A DNA stretch of 64,000 bases from Thermodesulfobacteriota bacterium (GCA_035559815.1 DATMAT010000008.1:1-64000), one strand, 5' to 3'; shown: positions 16,998-28,911, counted from the stretch's first letter. Notes: a model not told the origin generated them from the sequence alone. Program-made: numbers and translations.

Positions 16998-17723
16998 ATG
17001 ACAAAAATTAATGAAATCGCCCCTGATCTTTATCGAATCTCTATATACGTCCCTGAGTATGACCTTCAGTTCAATCACTTTCTGGTGAAAGATGACGAAC
17101 CCCTCTTATTTCATACTGGCTTAAAGGCTATGTTTCCTCAGTTAAGGGAAGCAGTGTCAACCATAATTAAACCGTCAGAGATTAAGTGGATTGGTTTCAG
17201 CCATTTTGAATCGGACGAGTGCGGGGCTTTGAATCATTGGCTCGAGGTAGCTCCTTCCGCCCAGGCGGTATGTAGTGTGGTTGGGGCGTTGGTTAGCGTC
17301 AATGACTTTGCGATAAGGCCGGCGAAGGGTATGGCAGACGGCGAGATGCTTGCTACCGGTAAGTACCGTTTTCGGTTCTGCTCGACTGTTCATCTTCCAC
17401 ATGGTTGGGATGCCGGGGTGATGCTTGAGGAGAAAAATAAGACCCTGCTGTGTTCTGATCTTTTTACCCATTTCGGGGAAGTGGAACCATTAACTGATTC
17501 GGATGTGGTGGGGAGAGCACAAAAGTCGCTGCTTGAAATGCAGGCCAGCCCTTTTGCCTATTATATGCCATATACACCTCAAACACATAAGATTCTTAGT
17601 AGGCTAGCTCAACTCGAGCCGAAAACGTTGGCAACGATGCACGGTTCTAGCTTCACTGGGAACTGCAAGCAAGCGTTACTCGACCTAGATGTAGTCATAA
17701 AAGAAACCCTTGGTGAACCTTAA
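16998..17723 (+). CDS. Diiron ODP-type metallo-beta-lactamase-fold protein
   Basis: 241 residues, strong GGAGG site before the ATG. This is the oxygen-binding diiron variant of the metallo-beta-lactamase fold seen in flavodiiron proteins, without the flavodoxin domain. Iron ligands are in the expected order: H69-x-E71-x-D73, His132 or His135 (VHLPHGWD), D154 (LLCSDLF) and H215 (ATMHGSSF). A role in O2 or NO reduction or sensing is inferred from the family. No rubredoxin or flavodoxin partner is adjacent. Confidence 0.85.
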   Translation: MTKINEIAPDLYRISIYVPEYDLQFNHFLVKDDEPLLFHTGLKAMFPQLREAVSTIIKPSEIKWIGFSHFESDECGALNHWLEVAPSAQAVCSVVGALVSVNDFAIRPAKGMADGEMLATGKYRFRFCSTVHLPHGWDAGVMLEEKNKTLLCSDLFTHFGEVEPLTDSDVVGRAQKSLLEMQASPFAYYMPYTPQTHKILSRLAQLEPKTLATMHGSSFTGNCKQALLDLDVVIKETLGEP

Positions 17724-17783
17724 AGACTTGGATTAAATTGCTAGGATTTTTAACTCTTCATTTAGTTAAAAAGGAGGGTTAAG

Positions 17784-19421
17784 ATGAGACATATGATTTT
17801 AGCCGTTACCTTTTTATTGATTTCAGGCTCAGCTATGTGCCAGGAGCACCATTCTACCGATCAAACTAACAAAGCCGAGTTGATATACGGCATGGGAGAC
17901 CATCATCATCCGGTCTCGACTACAAACCCGGATGCTCAGCGTTTTTTTGACCAGGGACTCACTTTGATTTATGCGTTTAATCATGATGAGGCGGTGCGCT
18001 CTTTTAAACGCGCTGCCGAGCTTGACCCCAATTTAGCTATGGCCTATTGGGGAATAGCCCTGGCGCTCGGGGCTAATATCAATCTTCCGGCAGACCCGGA
18101 ACGGGAGAAGGCGGCGTATGAGGCTATTCAAAAGGCCATCCAGTTGTCTACGAATGCGCCTGACCAGGAAAAAGCCTATATCAATGCGCTGGCAAAAAGA
18201 TACTCAAACGACCCGGAAGCGGATTTGAATAAATTAGCTTTGGACTACAAGAACGCGATGGGGGAATTATCTAAGAACTATCCTGATGACCTGGATGCGG
18301 CCACGCTCTATGCCGAGAGTATGATGAATCTACGCCCTTGGCAATTATGGAATAAAGACGGAACCCCGGCCGAGGGCACGGAAGAAATCATTTTAGTGCT
18401 AGAATCGGTTCTCGATAGAAATCCTGACCACATAGGCGCCAATCACTATTACATTCATGCTGTCGAAGCCTCATCGACGCCGGGTAGGGCACTTCCAAGT
18501 GCGGAGAGGCTTAAAACACTGGCACCGTCGGCAGGCCATCTGGTGCACATGCCTGCTCATATCTACATGCGTACCGGCGATTATAAATCTGCCGTTCAAG
18601 CCAACCTGGAGGGGGCGGAGGCCGACCGTGACTACATCAAGAACGGCGGGGTGAAGGGCATATATCCGCTCATGTACTACAGCCATAACCTTCACTTCCT
18701 ATCGGTGGCCCATGCTATGCAAGGCCGGTATCTGGATGCGAAGAGGGCGGCAGACCAGCTTGGGGAACACGTCGGTCCTCACGTCAAGGAAATGCCCATG
18801 CTTGAATTTTTCATGCCCACCTCCACTCTCATCATGGTTCGTTTCGGACGATGGGACGACATCTTAGCGTCGCCAAAGCCGGATTCGGGTATGCTCATCA
18901 CCACGGCCATGTGGCATTTCGCCCGGGGCATGGCCTATGCGGCAGCGGACAAAGTTAATGAAGCGGAGAATGAACGAACTCAATTTGCATCCGTAGCGAA
19001 GGCAGTGCCTGGAGATGCAACCTGGGACCTCAATAGTGCTAGCAGCGTACTGAATATCGCCGGAATGGTTCTTGATGCCAGAATAGCGCTAGCCCGGGGA
19101 GATAAAAAATCGGCAATCGAAATTTTGAGAAAGGCAGCGGAGGCGGAAGACGCTCTCAATTACGCCGAGCCTCCCGGCTGGTATATACCGGTGAGGGAAT
19201 CGCTCGGCGCCGTCCTTCTACTGAATGGTGATTATGCAGAGGCGGAAGGGGTTTTTCGTGCCGACTTGGAACGTAATCCGAGAAGCGGCCGCTCGCTATT
19301 CGGCCTGTCCGAGAGTTTAAAGGCCCAGGGAAAGGGATACTCCTCTCAACTGGTACAGAAGGAATTCGAAACCGCTTGGAAGAATGCGGACGGCCCACTC
19401 AAGGTTGAAGACCTGATTTGA
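17784..19421 (+). CDS. Exported TPR protein with His-rich N-terminus
   Basis: 545 residues, AAGGAGG site, signal peptide ending near SAMCQ. A His-rich start (CQEHHSTDQ, GMGDHHHPVS) is followed by TPR units (AQRFFDQGLTLIYAFNHDEAVRSFKRAAELDP, NLAMAYWGIALALGANIN) and conserved HYYIHAVE, HMPAHIYMRTGDY and SHNLHFLSVAHAMQGRY blocks. It is a paralogue of the minus-strand gene at 27172-28911, which has the same blocks. Function unknown; the conserved His suggest something more specific than a plain scaffold. Confidence 0.82.
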   Translation: MRHMILAVTFLLISGSAMCQEHHSTDQTNKAELIYGMGDHHHPVSTTNPDAQRFFDQGLTLIYAFNHDEAVRSFKRAAELDPNLAMAYWGIALALGANINLPADPEREKAAYEAIQKAIQLSTNAPDQEKAYINALAKRYSNDPEADLNKLALDYKNAMGELSKNYPDDLDAATLYAESMMNLRPWQLWNKDGTPAEGTEEIILVLESVLDRNPDHIGANHYYIHAVEASSTPGRALPSAERLKTLAPSAGHLVHMPAHIYMRTGDYKSAVQANLEGAEADRDYIKNGGVKGIYPLMYYSHNLHFLSVAHAMQGRYLDAKRAADQLGEHVGPHVKEMPMLEFFMPTSTLIMVRFGRWDDILASPKPDSGMLITTAMWHFARGMAYAAADKVNEAENERTQFASVAKAVPGDATWDLNSASSVLNIAGMVLDARIALARGDKKSAIEILRKAAEAEDALNYAEPPGWYIPVRESLGAVLLLNGDYAEAEGVFRADLERNPRSGRSLFGLSESLKAQGKGYSSQLVQKEFETAWKNADGPLKVEDLI

Positions 19422-19508
19422 AGTCAGGATAAATTAAAGATGACAAATAAAATAAAGGTGGGTTATTAAGTTGGTCATATTAAAGGCTACAATTATGATT
19501 GAGGAGAA

Positions 19509-20375
19509 GTGAACTTGGCTCTTGAATTAGTTCCTGCGGAACCTAAGCACATAAATGAAATAGGAAGAATATGTTTTGAGGCATTCAAGTCCATTCATGA
19601 TAAGCATGTTTTTCCGAGGGATTTTCCGGATGTCGAATTGGCCATTAAGGTGGTAGGTATGCTTGTCGAACGTAAGGATTTTTATGGGGTTGTTGCACTC
19701 CTGGAGGGAAAGCCGGTGGGCTCAAACTTTTCATCTTTGATGGACGAGGTGTCTGGCATAGGCCCGATCACCGTGGACCCAGCTTGCCAGACACGGGGTA
19801 TCGGAAGGGCTTTAATGGAGGGTGTGGTGAATTATGCGAAGCGGAATAACATAGAAAAAATTAGATTACTCCAGGACTCATTCAACATGGCATCGCTTTC
19901 CTTATATACCTCACTCGGTTTTGATGTGAAAGAGACGGTAGTCCTGATGGAAGCAGTACCTGCATCGAAGGCTGATCAGACAGTGCGCTCAATCACGGAG
20001 AATGACCTGGCCGTCATCGAAGGGTTATCCAGACGAATTTACAAGGTCAGCCGAATAAACGAGGTTGCCTCAGCGTTTGTTTATGGTTTCCCTGCGTTTT
20101 TAAGGGAGCGTGACGGGCGTGTGACCGGTTATTTGTTGCCTGGCTTTTTTGGTCATGGAGTTGCAGAGACCGAGGAGGATGCCCTTGCGCTCATCGGAGA
20201 GTCGGCCCGTCGAATTCCGCCTGAGTTTGCCCGCTTTTTCTGCCCACTCCGTCAGGAAAAGTTTTTCCGTACTGCTCTGAGGAATGGATGTAGGGCGATA
20301 AAGGTTATGAACCTGATGGCGGTAGGGCCGTACGAGCCTCCTCAAGATGTCTGGATGCCTTCCATTCTTTACTAG
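19509..20375 (+). CDS. GNAT-family N-acetyltransferase
   Basis: 288 residues with a GTG start at 19509; a TTG at 19515 has better spacing from GAGGAG. The N-terminal half is a GNAT domain with the acetyl-CoA motif ITVDPACQTRGIGRALM and NMASLSLYTSLGFDV. The C-terminal half (residues ~155-288) looks like a second, degenerate GNAT-like domain (RSITENDLAVIEGLSRRIY...). Substrate unknown. The downstream cupin gene follows after 17 bases, so they are probably co-transcribed. Confidence 0.85.
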   Translation: MNLALELVPAEPKHINEIGRICFEAFKSIHDKHVFPRDFPDVELAIKVVGMLVERKDFYGVVALLEGKPVGSNFSSLMDEVSGIGPITVDPACQTRGIGRALMEGVVNYAKRNNIEKIRLLQDSFNMASLSLYTSLGFDVKETVVLMEAVPASKADQTVRSITENDLAVIEGLSRRIYKVSRINEVASAFVYGFPAFLRERDGRVTGYLLPGFFGHGVAETEEDALALIGESARRIPPEFARFFCPLRQEKFFRTALRNGCRAIKVMNLMAVGPYEPPQDVWMPSILY

Positions 20376-20392
20376 ATGAAAAGGAGGCTGGG

Positions 20393-20905
20393 ATGAGTTC
20401 GATTAATAATAATGGTGGGATTAGAAACGACAAGAAAATTGCGTTGAGACCGGGCGAAGGGAAATCGTACTGGTTGCTTGGCGACCTTTATACGTTCAAA
20501 CTGACCGGGGATGATACTGGAGGGGCATTCGCTTTGGTCGAGAATACGGTGCAACCTCAGAACGGACCACCGCCGCATATACATCATCGAGAAGATGAAA
20601 CCTTTTATGTGTTGGAGGGGGAGTTTTCGTTCTTGCATGGCGATACTACATTTAGTGCTGGCCCCGAGTCGTTTATCTACATTCCTAAAGGCACGCTTCA
20701 TACATACAAGAATGTAGGCAGGGATATCGGCAGATTGGTATTTCTTTTAACACCAGCCGGGTTTGAGAAATTCTTCGAGGAAGTCGGCGCGCCGGCGGAA
20801 GACAAAACAACTCCTCCTCCATTCGACCCGGCTACTGTGGAGAAGCTCTTAAAACTGGCCCCCAAATACCATCTCGAAGTCAAACTGCCCCCATCTGGAG
20901 ATTAG
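20393..20905 (+). CDS. Cupin-domain protein (quercetinase-like)
   Basis: 170 residues, strong AAAAGGAGG site. Single cupin barrel with motif 1 PPPHIHHREDETFYVLEGEF (metal ligands H-x-H-x(n)-E) and motif 2 ending in GTLHTYKNVG. Similar proteins are called quercetin 2,3-dioxygenase-like, but the substrate cannot be assigned from sequence. It probably shares a transcript with the GNAT gene. Confidence 0.85.
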   Translation: MSSINNNGGIRNDKKIALRPGEGKSYWLLGDLYTFKLTGDDTGGAFALVENTVQPQNGPPPHIHHREDETFYVLEGEFSFLHGDTTFSAGPESFIYIPKGTLHTYKNVGRDIGRLVFLLTPAGFEKFFEEVGAPAEDKTTPPPFDPATVEKLLKLAPKYHLEVKLPPSGD

Positions 20906-20977
20906 GCTCTCGATTGAGGTGGTGATTCTTTCATAACAATAGAGAATGCATAGACCTACAACGGATTGTTAAGTCAG

Positions 20978-21607
20978 CTAAGAAATACGCCATGATAATA
21001 TCATCAGCCCCTCATCCGGGTCGCCCAGGATTAAGGAACGGCCGGTGTGATGTTCTTGGGCGACGATAGCGCAGGTGATAGCGTCAAGCTCGTGGCAACT
21101 GATCTTCCTTCTTTTGATATCCCCTTCCAGCCGGAATTTTTTCAAACCCTTTTTTAAACCGGCAGGGTCCTTTTGCCGGGGAATTCCCCAAATGTCTTGA
21201 GCCCCTCCGGGATAGGTTTCGACAACCGGAATCCTTTCTCTGGCAAGCCAGTCCCAAATTTTCGTTCCTCTAATCGTAAGCGTCCGCATCGGACCTAAGC
21301 TCAGTGCAAAGATTGGGATACCCAAGCGGCGCACTGCCCTATCGCATTCTCGAAGATGACCGTTACCTCGGCAGGAGCAATCGTCCTTGAGGCAACAGCG
21401 CCCTCGAGGAAGGGTTAAAGGAGCATCTATTGCTACCAAGGACGGTCTGAAATTAACAATCTCCTCCAGGATTTCTGAATCCTAAAAAAGTAGTTTCGTA
21501 TGAACTAGATTGTTACTAAGCGTACAAAATCCGGATGGGCGGTGATTAACCGCGGCCAGGTCGAGTCCTACATAACGAGTGGACATTTCACGGCGAGATT
21601 TTTTCAA
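20978..21607 (-). pseudogene. DUF429 (predicted RNase H-fold nuclease) interrupted by one in-frame TAG
   Basis: The C-terminal 153 codons (20978-21439) match DUF429 (AIDAPLTLPRGR, CDRAVRRLGIP, ETYPGGAQDIWG, HELDAITCAIVA). Reading the same frame upstream continues the family's N-terminus: TTG at 21607 after AAAGGTGA, then MKKSRREMSTRYVGLDLAAV and RPSGFC. A single TAG at 21482-21484 breaks it at codon 42. Both sides are in one frame, so this is a point nonsense change, not an indel. It may be a recent pseudogene, a sequencing error or a readthrough site. The DUF429 fold is predicted to be nuclease-like; function unproven. Confidence 0.75.
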
Positions 21608-22036
21608 TAATTCACCTTTGTTTACGCAAAATATGAATAAAATATCTGGAATCGAAACCGTGCTTATGAATACTTACGAGATTAATATACAATATTTATA
21701 GTCAGAATTTGAGATTTCGGGCAATGTCAGCATAAGTTAAATCTGGAAGTAACTTTCAACGCTGTCATTCTGAGCGAAGCGAAGAATCTAATTTTTAGAT
21801 GCTTCACTTCGTTCAGCATGACAAGATAGGCGGTTCGCTGAGCTTACTCCTTCCCCGATTTAATCGGGGATCAGCTCAGGACAGGCCTTGTTTAAGAAAG
21901 ACTCAGAGTGACCTTAGTAAAAGTGAAATCATTCTATCAGATACAACTTGCTAAGGCGGTGTCCGTTTGATTAAATCCTGGCTATTACAATATTTATGAA
22001 TGAGGAGACAGCAACTATGGATATGGGAGATAAATA
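21608..22036. repeat. Intergenic region with TGTCATTCTGAG inverted repeat
   Basis: At 21763-21823 an inverted-repeat unit starts TGTCATTCTGAGCGAAGCG and ends CGTTCAGCATGACA, with inner AGAATCTAA / TTTTTAGAT arms. A second imperfect unit at 21834-21890 contains CCCCGATTTAATCGGGG. These are variants of the TGTCATTGCGAG family. No gene seen; the Shine-Dalgarno GGGAG for the next gene is at the end. Confidence 0.6.
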
Positions 22037-24001
<1,965 letters not shown>

Positions 24002-24531
24002 GAAGAGGGTACATGTTTGGCATAGGTTTCTGGTAAGCCTATTCATTAACTTGAGAATTCCCGGTGGCTTGCCCAGGGGTTTCCGCTGTCATTGCGAGGA
24101 GTCCTTCGGTAGACTCAGGATAAACTCCTCGACGGAGCAATCCAATTAGATTCTTCGCTTCCTCAGAATGACAACTTGTGTCAGATTGCTTCGCTGATTT
24201 TACACTGAACAGAGCGAATGTGCTCGCAATGACATGTTAGAGTACTTGCGTATGTATTGATACACTGCGGCTTGGAGATTGTCTGATGATTATCTATAGT
24301 ATCATGAAATTGAATATCCAAACTGTTCCATATACCGCGGGGCAGTTCATTTTTGTAGCGTAACAGCTCTATCCTTATTTCTCTATGTACAAGTAAAGAC
24401 TCTTTCGTGTTGGAAGATATACCCTGTATGAATGCTTTCCTCAAGAAGCCTGTAAAAAAAATAAATAGAGCGAGAAAAGAAGCTTTGTGAAAGCTACTTT
24501 AGATGATACAAATAATCGAGGAGAACTTGAT
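24002..24531. repeat. Intergenic region with 148-bp TGTCATTGCGAG element
   Basis: TGTCATTGCGAG at 24087-24098 and CTCGCAATGACA at 24223-24234 bound an element with inner GAGTCCTTCGG and AGATTGCTTCG units. It is the second full copy of the family seen at 8347. The rest, to the multicopper oxidase start, contains no supported gene. Confidence 0.75.
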
Positions 24532-26025
24532 ATGAAGAGTGATGAGTATAAAAGCGACAATAAACCTACATCTGGTAACGGCCTCTCCCGTCGTAATTTC
24601 TTACGACTTAGCGGATTGGGAATAGTTGCGGTAGAGGGTATGAATGTGCCGGGTATGCCCGCATTAGCAAAAGCGGATAAGACGGTTCCCGCCGTTCCCG
24701 GGACAGGCTCCCTGCCTGTTAATTTGCCCTATAGGGAGTATCAATTTGAGATTACGAAAAAGGAGGTAAATCCCGACGGTACCCCGGTCACTGCGCTCAC
24801 CATAAACGGTCAAATACCCGGGCCGGAGATTCGAGTAACCGAGGGGGATTTATTGCGCTTCGTCGTAAAGAACGGGCTTGAAGACCAGCCGGTTACGATA
24901 CATAGCCATGGCTTGATATTGCCGAGCAGTATGGACGGCGTGCCGAAAATTTCCCAGCGTCCGGTCTATCCCGGGGAAGAGTTCGTATATCAATACCTGG
25001 TGCGTCAAACCGGCACTTATTGGTATCACTCCCGTTATCAGTTGCAAGAGCAAATAGGCTTATTCGGCCCGCTTATCATTGAACCACGTAGAGAACCCAT
25101 GTCCTACGACCAGGAATACGTAATCATGATAAACGACTGGCTTCATTCCGACCCCTATCAGATCGTCCCCAATCTGCGCAAGCAAAGCATGAAGCCTATG
25201 GCCGGCGAGATGGAGATGGAAAAACCGGACCTGGCCGATGTTAATTATCCTAGCTTTCTCATGAATGGACATGGAATAAATAATCCGTCGGAATTTAAGG
25301 CTAAACCAGGTGATTTAATTCGGTTTCGCATCATCAACGCCTGTGCCTCCTCCTATTTCTACTTCATGGTGGACGACCATGAGCTCTCCGTGACGCACGT
25401 AAGCGGCCAGCCGGTTAATCCCGTTCCTGTAGATAATATTTTGGTTGCCAGCGGGGAACGATACGATGTGCTGGTAAGATTGAGGAGTTCAGGGGCATTC
25501 GGCATACGCGGTGTGGCGCAGGATGGCTCTCTACAAGCCTTGGGAATATTAAGAACTAAGGGCGCAAAAAGCCAGGTATCAAAAGAGATTCCTAAAATTA
25601 CCGGACGGGGATTAAATATTGATGATTTAGTCTCACCAGTATCCACTTTACCTCCGGAGGCTCCCAATCGTGTATATAACCTCACCCTTGATGGGAATAT
25701 GCCGAAATATGTATGGATGATGGGAAATCAGGTGTATCCGAAAGCGGATCCGCTGATAGTGAAGTCGGGCGAGCGGGTACGTGTGGAACTTACCAATACC
25801 ACGTCCATGTATCATCCCATGCATTTGCACGGGCATTTCTTCCGAGTAATGGGATTAAAAGCAGGGGAAACCCATGCGCCCCTCTTGGATACGGTCAGTG
25901 TGCCACCCTTAAAGAAGATAGCGTTTGAATTTTTTACCGATAACCCGGGGAGATGGTTTTTTCATTGCCACAATCTTTACCATCTGGAAACCGGGATGGC
26001 CCGGGAAATTCACTACAAGGTGTGA
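24532..26025 (+). CDS. Tat-exported multicopper oxidase with one copper ligand replaced
   Basis: 498 residues from the ATG at 24532, which follows GAGGAG (an in-frame extension to 24487 lacks this). Twin-arginine signal LSRRNFLRLSG. Three cupredoxin domains. Copper motifs: H124-S-H126-G, then Y-W-Y-H166-S-R168 where HSH is expected, then H428-P-M-H431-L-H433-G-H, and H478-C479-H480 with H484 and M489. Seven of the eight trinuclear-centre His and all type 1 ligands are present; the eighth position is Arg168. The LQEQ following it matches CopA-like copper-resistance oxidases. It oxidises Cu+ or organic substrates with O2 if the centre still assembles. It stands alone. Confidence 0.9.
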   Translation: MKSDEYKSDNKPTSGNGLSRRNFLRLSGLGIVAVEGMNVPGMPALAKADKTVPAVPGTGSLPVNLPYREYQFEITKKEVNPDGTPVTALTINGQIPGPEIRVTEGDLLRFVVKNGLEDQPVTIHSHGLILPSSMDGVPKISQRPVYPGEEFVYQYLVRQTGTYWYHSRYQLQEQIGLFGPLIIEPRREPMSYDQEYVIMINDWLHSDPYQIVPNLRKQSMKPMAGEMEMEKPDLADVNYPSFLMNGHGINNPSEFKAKPGDLIRFRIINACASSYFYFMVDDHELSVTHVSGQPVNPVPVDNILVASGERYDVLVRLRSSGAFGIRGVAQDGSLQALGILRTKGAKSQVSKEIPKITGRGLNIDDLVSPVSTLPPEAPNRVYNLTLDGNMPKYVWMMGNQVYPKADPLIVKSGERVRVELTNTTSMYHPMHLHGHFFRVMGLKAGETHAPLLDTVSVPPLKKIAFEFFTDNPGRWFFHCHNLYHLETGMAREIHYKV

Positions 26026-26346
26026 GGCGTTATAACAATTGTTCTTTACATGGGTAGGTAAGCGGAAGTTAAGCATAAATACATCATTTTCGTTTGAATG
26101 ACTGGTTATAAGTGACTAGGCCGAAAGGTTACCGGCAAAAGTTTGGGTCAAAAACAAAGTGAAGGGATAAACAATTGTAGAAAGTCACCCGCACAACTTT
26201 TTCACAGATGACCGGGTTGAATTATAGACTGTCAATTTCCAAGCTTAGTCATCGTCAGGGATTTCTTATAGAAAGCGACATTAATTAGCGAATCCTATTT
26301 CACTTTGGATGGGGATTTTTTCAGTATGTTAAATAGAGGATGATCA
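26026..26346. other. 321-base gap with no recognised feature
   Basis: AT-rich spacer between the multicopper oxidase and DUF488 genes. No inverted repeat of the families seen elsewhere and no convincing promoter boxes. A Shine-Dalgarno-like AGAGGATG precedes the next start. Confidence 0.5.
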
Positions 26347-26802
26347 ATGAGTAACGAAGTAAATAACCAAATCCACACTATCGGCCACTCAAACCGCAGT
26401 CTCGAAGATTTGATTAGAGTTCTAAAATACTACGACATTAAAGTCCTTGCGGATGTGAGGCGGTTTCCTACTTCCCGGCATAATCCGCAGTTTAAAAAAG
26501 ACGTTCTTGAGAACAAACTACCGGAAAGTGGAATTGAATACGCCTGGATTGAGAATCTGGGAGGGTTCAGGAAAGGCGGGTACGTGGAATATACGGAAAC
26601 GAAGGAATTCAGGGATGAGTTGGAGAAATTAATCGAGATTGCAAAACAAAAGAGGACGGCAGTGATGTGCGCCGAGCTTCTGTGGTTTAGGTGCCACCGT
26701 AACTTTATTGCCACTGCCCTTACCAGGCTGGGCTGGGAGGTAATTCATATTTACGACGAGAAGAAATTAGATAAGCACAAGTTTGTGGATAGCCTGTTTT
26801 GA
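26347..26802 (+). CDS. DUF488 family protein
   Basis: 151 residues. Conserved DUF488 blocks: IHTIGHSNRSLEDLIRVLKYYDIKVLADVRRFPTSR, FKKDVLENKL, YAWIENLGGFR and AVMCAELLWFRCHRNFIATAL. The Cys/Glu/His cluster C-A-E-x(4)-R-C-H-R is typical. Function is not established for the family. Start supported by AGAGGATGATCA. Confidence 0.88.
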   Translation: MSNEVNNQIHTIGHSNRSLEDLIRVLKYYDIKVLADVRRFPTSRHNPQFKKDVLENKLPESGIEYAWIENLGGFRKGGYVEYTETKEFRDELEKLIEIAKQKRTAVMCAELLWFRCHRNFIATALTRLGWEVIHIYDEKKLDKHKFVDSLF

Positions 26803-27171
26803 TTAGCGGATCGCAGTGCCCAGACATCGGTAACCGTGAGATCAACCGGGTGTCCTCTGCACATGTCATCCCCGTCCCCCGATTAACCGGAGGATCAATC
26901 GGGGATCTATCACTTAAAAAACTGGATTCCCGTTTTCACGGGAATGACAGATCGGGGGATTCCCGTTCCCCAATTGAGGTCGAGGGCAAGTTAAGTGGGA
27001 ATGACAAATTACCGGATACTTACCAAAGCTTATATGACCGAATGTTCCCCGATCAAGGTATTCATGGACACGCTTTATCGGGCATGTATTCTGTAGAGAC
27101 GCAACATTTTGCGTCTCTACATTATTTGATCCCCCTTCCGGAGGAAATGTCAATTCAAACTACAACAAAGC
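26803..27171. repeat. Repeat-dense intergenic region
   Basis: Contains an ATTCCCG/CGGGAAT hairpin unit (26915-26950: TTAAAAAACTGGATTCCCG...CGGGAATGACAG). It also holds CCCGATTAACCGG...AATCGGGG segments and, at 27093-27120, a 28-bp palindrome with arms GTAGAGACGCAA(C) and TTGCGTCTCTAC. The ORF that can be drawn here on the plus strand is a translation of repeats. Confidence 0.7.
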
Positions 27172-28911
27172 CTAATAACCACCTTTCGCCTGCTGGGCTA
27201 TGAATGCCTTAGCTTCTTTGACCTGCGGCCTATCGCTGTCCGACTCTCCGGTCAACGCCAAAAGCTTCGCATAATACAACCCCGCCTTCTGATTGTTACC
27301 GGAAACTTTGGCCGCTTTGGCCGACCCATAGGTGCTTCGGAAACGGTTTGGCGAGAGCTTTAATGTGCCTTCATACGCCGCCAGCGCCTCATTAGGCTTG
27401 CCTAATTCCATATACATATCTCCGAGCAGTTCTCTGGCCGGCAATACTGCTCCCGGTGTTACCGGGTGTTTGTCGGTAGAGTCTTCCAGGTCGGCGGCAG
27501 ACTGCATCAGCTTGAGTGCCTCATCTTTCTTCCCTTCGGCATAAGCGGTCCATGCCGCTAGTGCCAGGCGTTGTATTTCAATCTGGGTTGTCCAATACTC
27601 GTCTTTGGAGTTTAATGCTGCTTGTTTGAGTTCTTCTAAACTCTTTAATGCTTTTTGTGCGGAGGCGGGGTCGCCGTTTCTTGCCGCGCCTATTCCACGG
27701 GCAAAATAGATAATCGCTTCTGCCGCCGGGTACCGCTCCCAGGGAAACGAAGCAGGGACTCTCACTTCAAGAGTAGAAGCGCTTGTCCAGTCCCCTTGTT
27801 CGAGCGGATACCGCGCAGGGATGGCAGCAAGGGCGTAGGCGCTTATGAAGTTATCCTGATAGTTCTCGTTCGCCAGCACCTCTTTTACCAGTTTCTCCGC
27901 CTCCTTATCCTTTCCCTCCTGCATGTATGAGTACATCACGTAGTCCATGGCGTGTAAATAATGTATAGAGATGGAGCCGTTTACCGGCTGTTTCAAAGCC
28001 GCATCTGCAGACCGAAGGTTCCAGGAGGCCGTCTCCGGCCAGTATCCGAGCCTTACAAAGATGTGAGAAGGCATATGTAGGGCATGAGGGACTTCCGGGG
28101 CAATCTTGTCATAGCTCCGGGCCGCCTCGACCCCGCGGTTGGCCAGTGGCGGAACGTCGTATGCGTGAATGGTGTAATGAATCGCTCCGGGGTGGGTGGG
28201 CTCCTTCTTATAAATTACTTCCAAAATTTCTCCGGCCTTTTTCTGGTGGGAGAATGTCTTGTCGGTTTTGGATGCTGTTGCCAGGTGGGAGAGCGCGTAT
28301 AAAGCGGCAGCGTCGATATCGTCTGGGTAGGACTCGTAAACCTTTTTCATTCCGGCCTCGAAGGCGACAAGCCGTGTTTTATAATCAAGCTTATCCGAGT
28401 CCTTGTAGAATGCCTCGACCGCATCAATATAGGCCTGCTCGCGTTCGGTCTTAGGCTTAAACGCCTTTGCTTTTTCTACAGCAGCCGAACCCTTGGTCAG
28501 ATCTTCGGCGCTGGGCTGTCCGGGCCAAAGTGGATGGAAAATGGTCATGGCGATGCCCCAGTAGGCCATGGCACAGTTGGGGTCGGCTTCCGAAGCGGAT
28601 ACGAATTCCTTCTCTGCCTGCTCGTACATCATGTGATGGAGCAACGCTAATCCACGGTTGAACTTGTGCCGAGCCTGTTCATTACAGGAGACCGAAAAAT
28701 CAACCTTGCCCAGGCCCTCCGTGGAGATAGTCCCGGAGTAGCTATGCTCGTGTTCTTCTGCATCAGCCAGTTGGGTTTGCGTAGCCGCTACATCCTGGTG
28801 CTGAGCTTGGGCTATGCCCGGTTGTGAATTAAATTCTATAAGGATTGATAACAAAATTATTAAAGTAAGATGAAATATGTTATTGGCAAATAATTTATTA
28901 TATTTTCTCAT
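27172..28911 (-). CDS. Exported TPR protein, paralogue of the 17.8-kb gene
   Basis: 579 residues with an N-terminal hydrophobic signal (IFHLTLIILLSILIEF). A His-rich stretch (AEEHEHSYSG) leads into VSCNEQARHKFNRGLALLHHMMYEQAEKEF, followed by TPR units. Shared blocks with the 17784-19421 protein include NCAMAYWGIAMTIFHP, HYTIHAYD, HMPSHIFVRLGYW and HYLHAMDYVMYSYMQEGKD. C-terminal TPRs (MYMELGKPNEALAAYEGTLKLSPNR). Function unknown; the two paralogues flank the multicopper oxidase at a distance of about 5 and 1 kb. Confidence 0.82.
   Translation of the reverse strand: MRKYNKLFANNIFHLTLIILLSILIEFNSQPGIAQAQHQDVAATQTQLADAEEHEHSYSGTISTEGLGKVDFSVSCNEQARHKFNRGLALLHHMMYEQAEKEFVSASEADPNCAMAYWGIAMTIFHPLWPGQPSAEDLTKGSAAVEKAKAFKPKTEREQAYIDAVEAFYKDSDKLDYKTRLVAFEAGMKKVYESYPDDIDAAALYALSHLATASKTDKTFSHQKKAGEILEVIYKKEPTHPGAIHYTIHAYDVPPLANRGVEAARSYDKIAPEVPHALHMPSHIFVRLGYWPETASWNLRSADAALKQPVNGSISIHYLHAMDYVMYSYMQEGKDKEAEKLVKEVLANENYQDNFISAYALAAIPARYPLEQGDWTSASTLEVRVPASFPWERYPAAEAIIYFARGIGAARNGDPASAQKALKSLEELKQAALNSKDEYWTTQIEIQRLALAAWTAYAEGKKDEALKLMQSAADLEDSTDKHPVTPGAVLPARELLGDMYMELGKPNEALAAYEGTLKLSPNRFRSTYGSAKAAKVSGNNQKAGLYYAKLLALTGESDSDRPQVKEAKAFIAQQAKGGY

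Noticed and set aside
26799-27203. 134-codon plus-strand ORF after DUF488
   Set aside because: It is a translation of CATTCCCG-type repeats and a GTAG palindrome, with no protein-like conservation.
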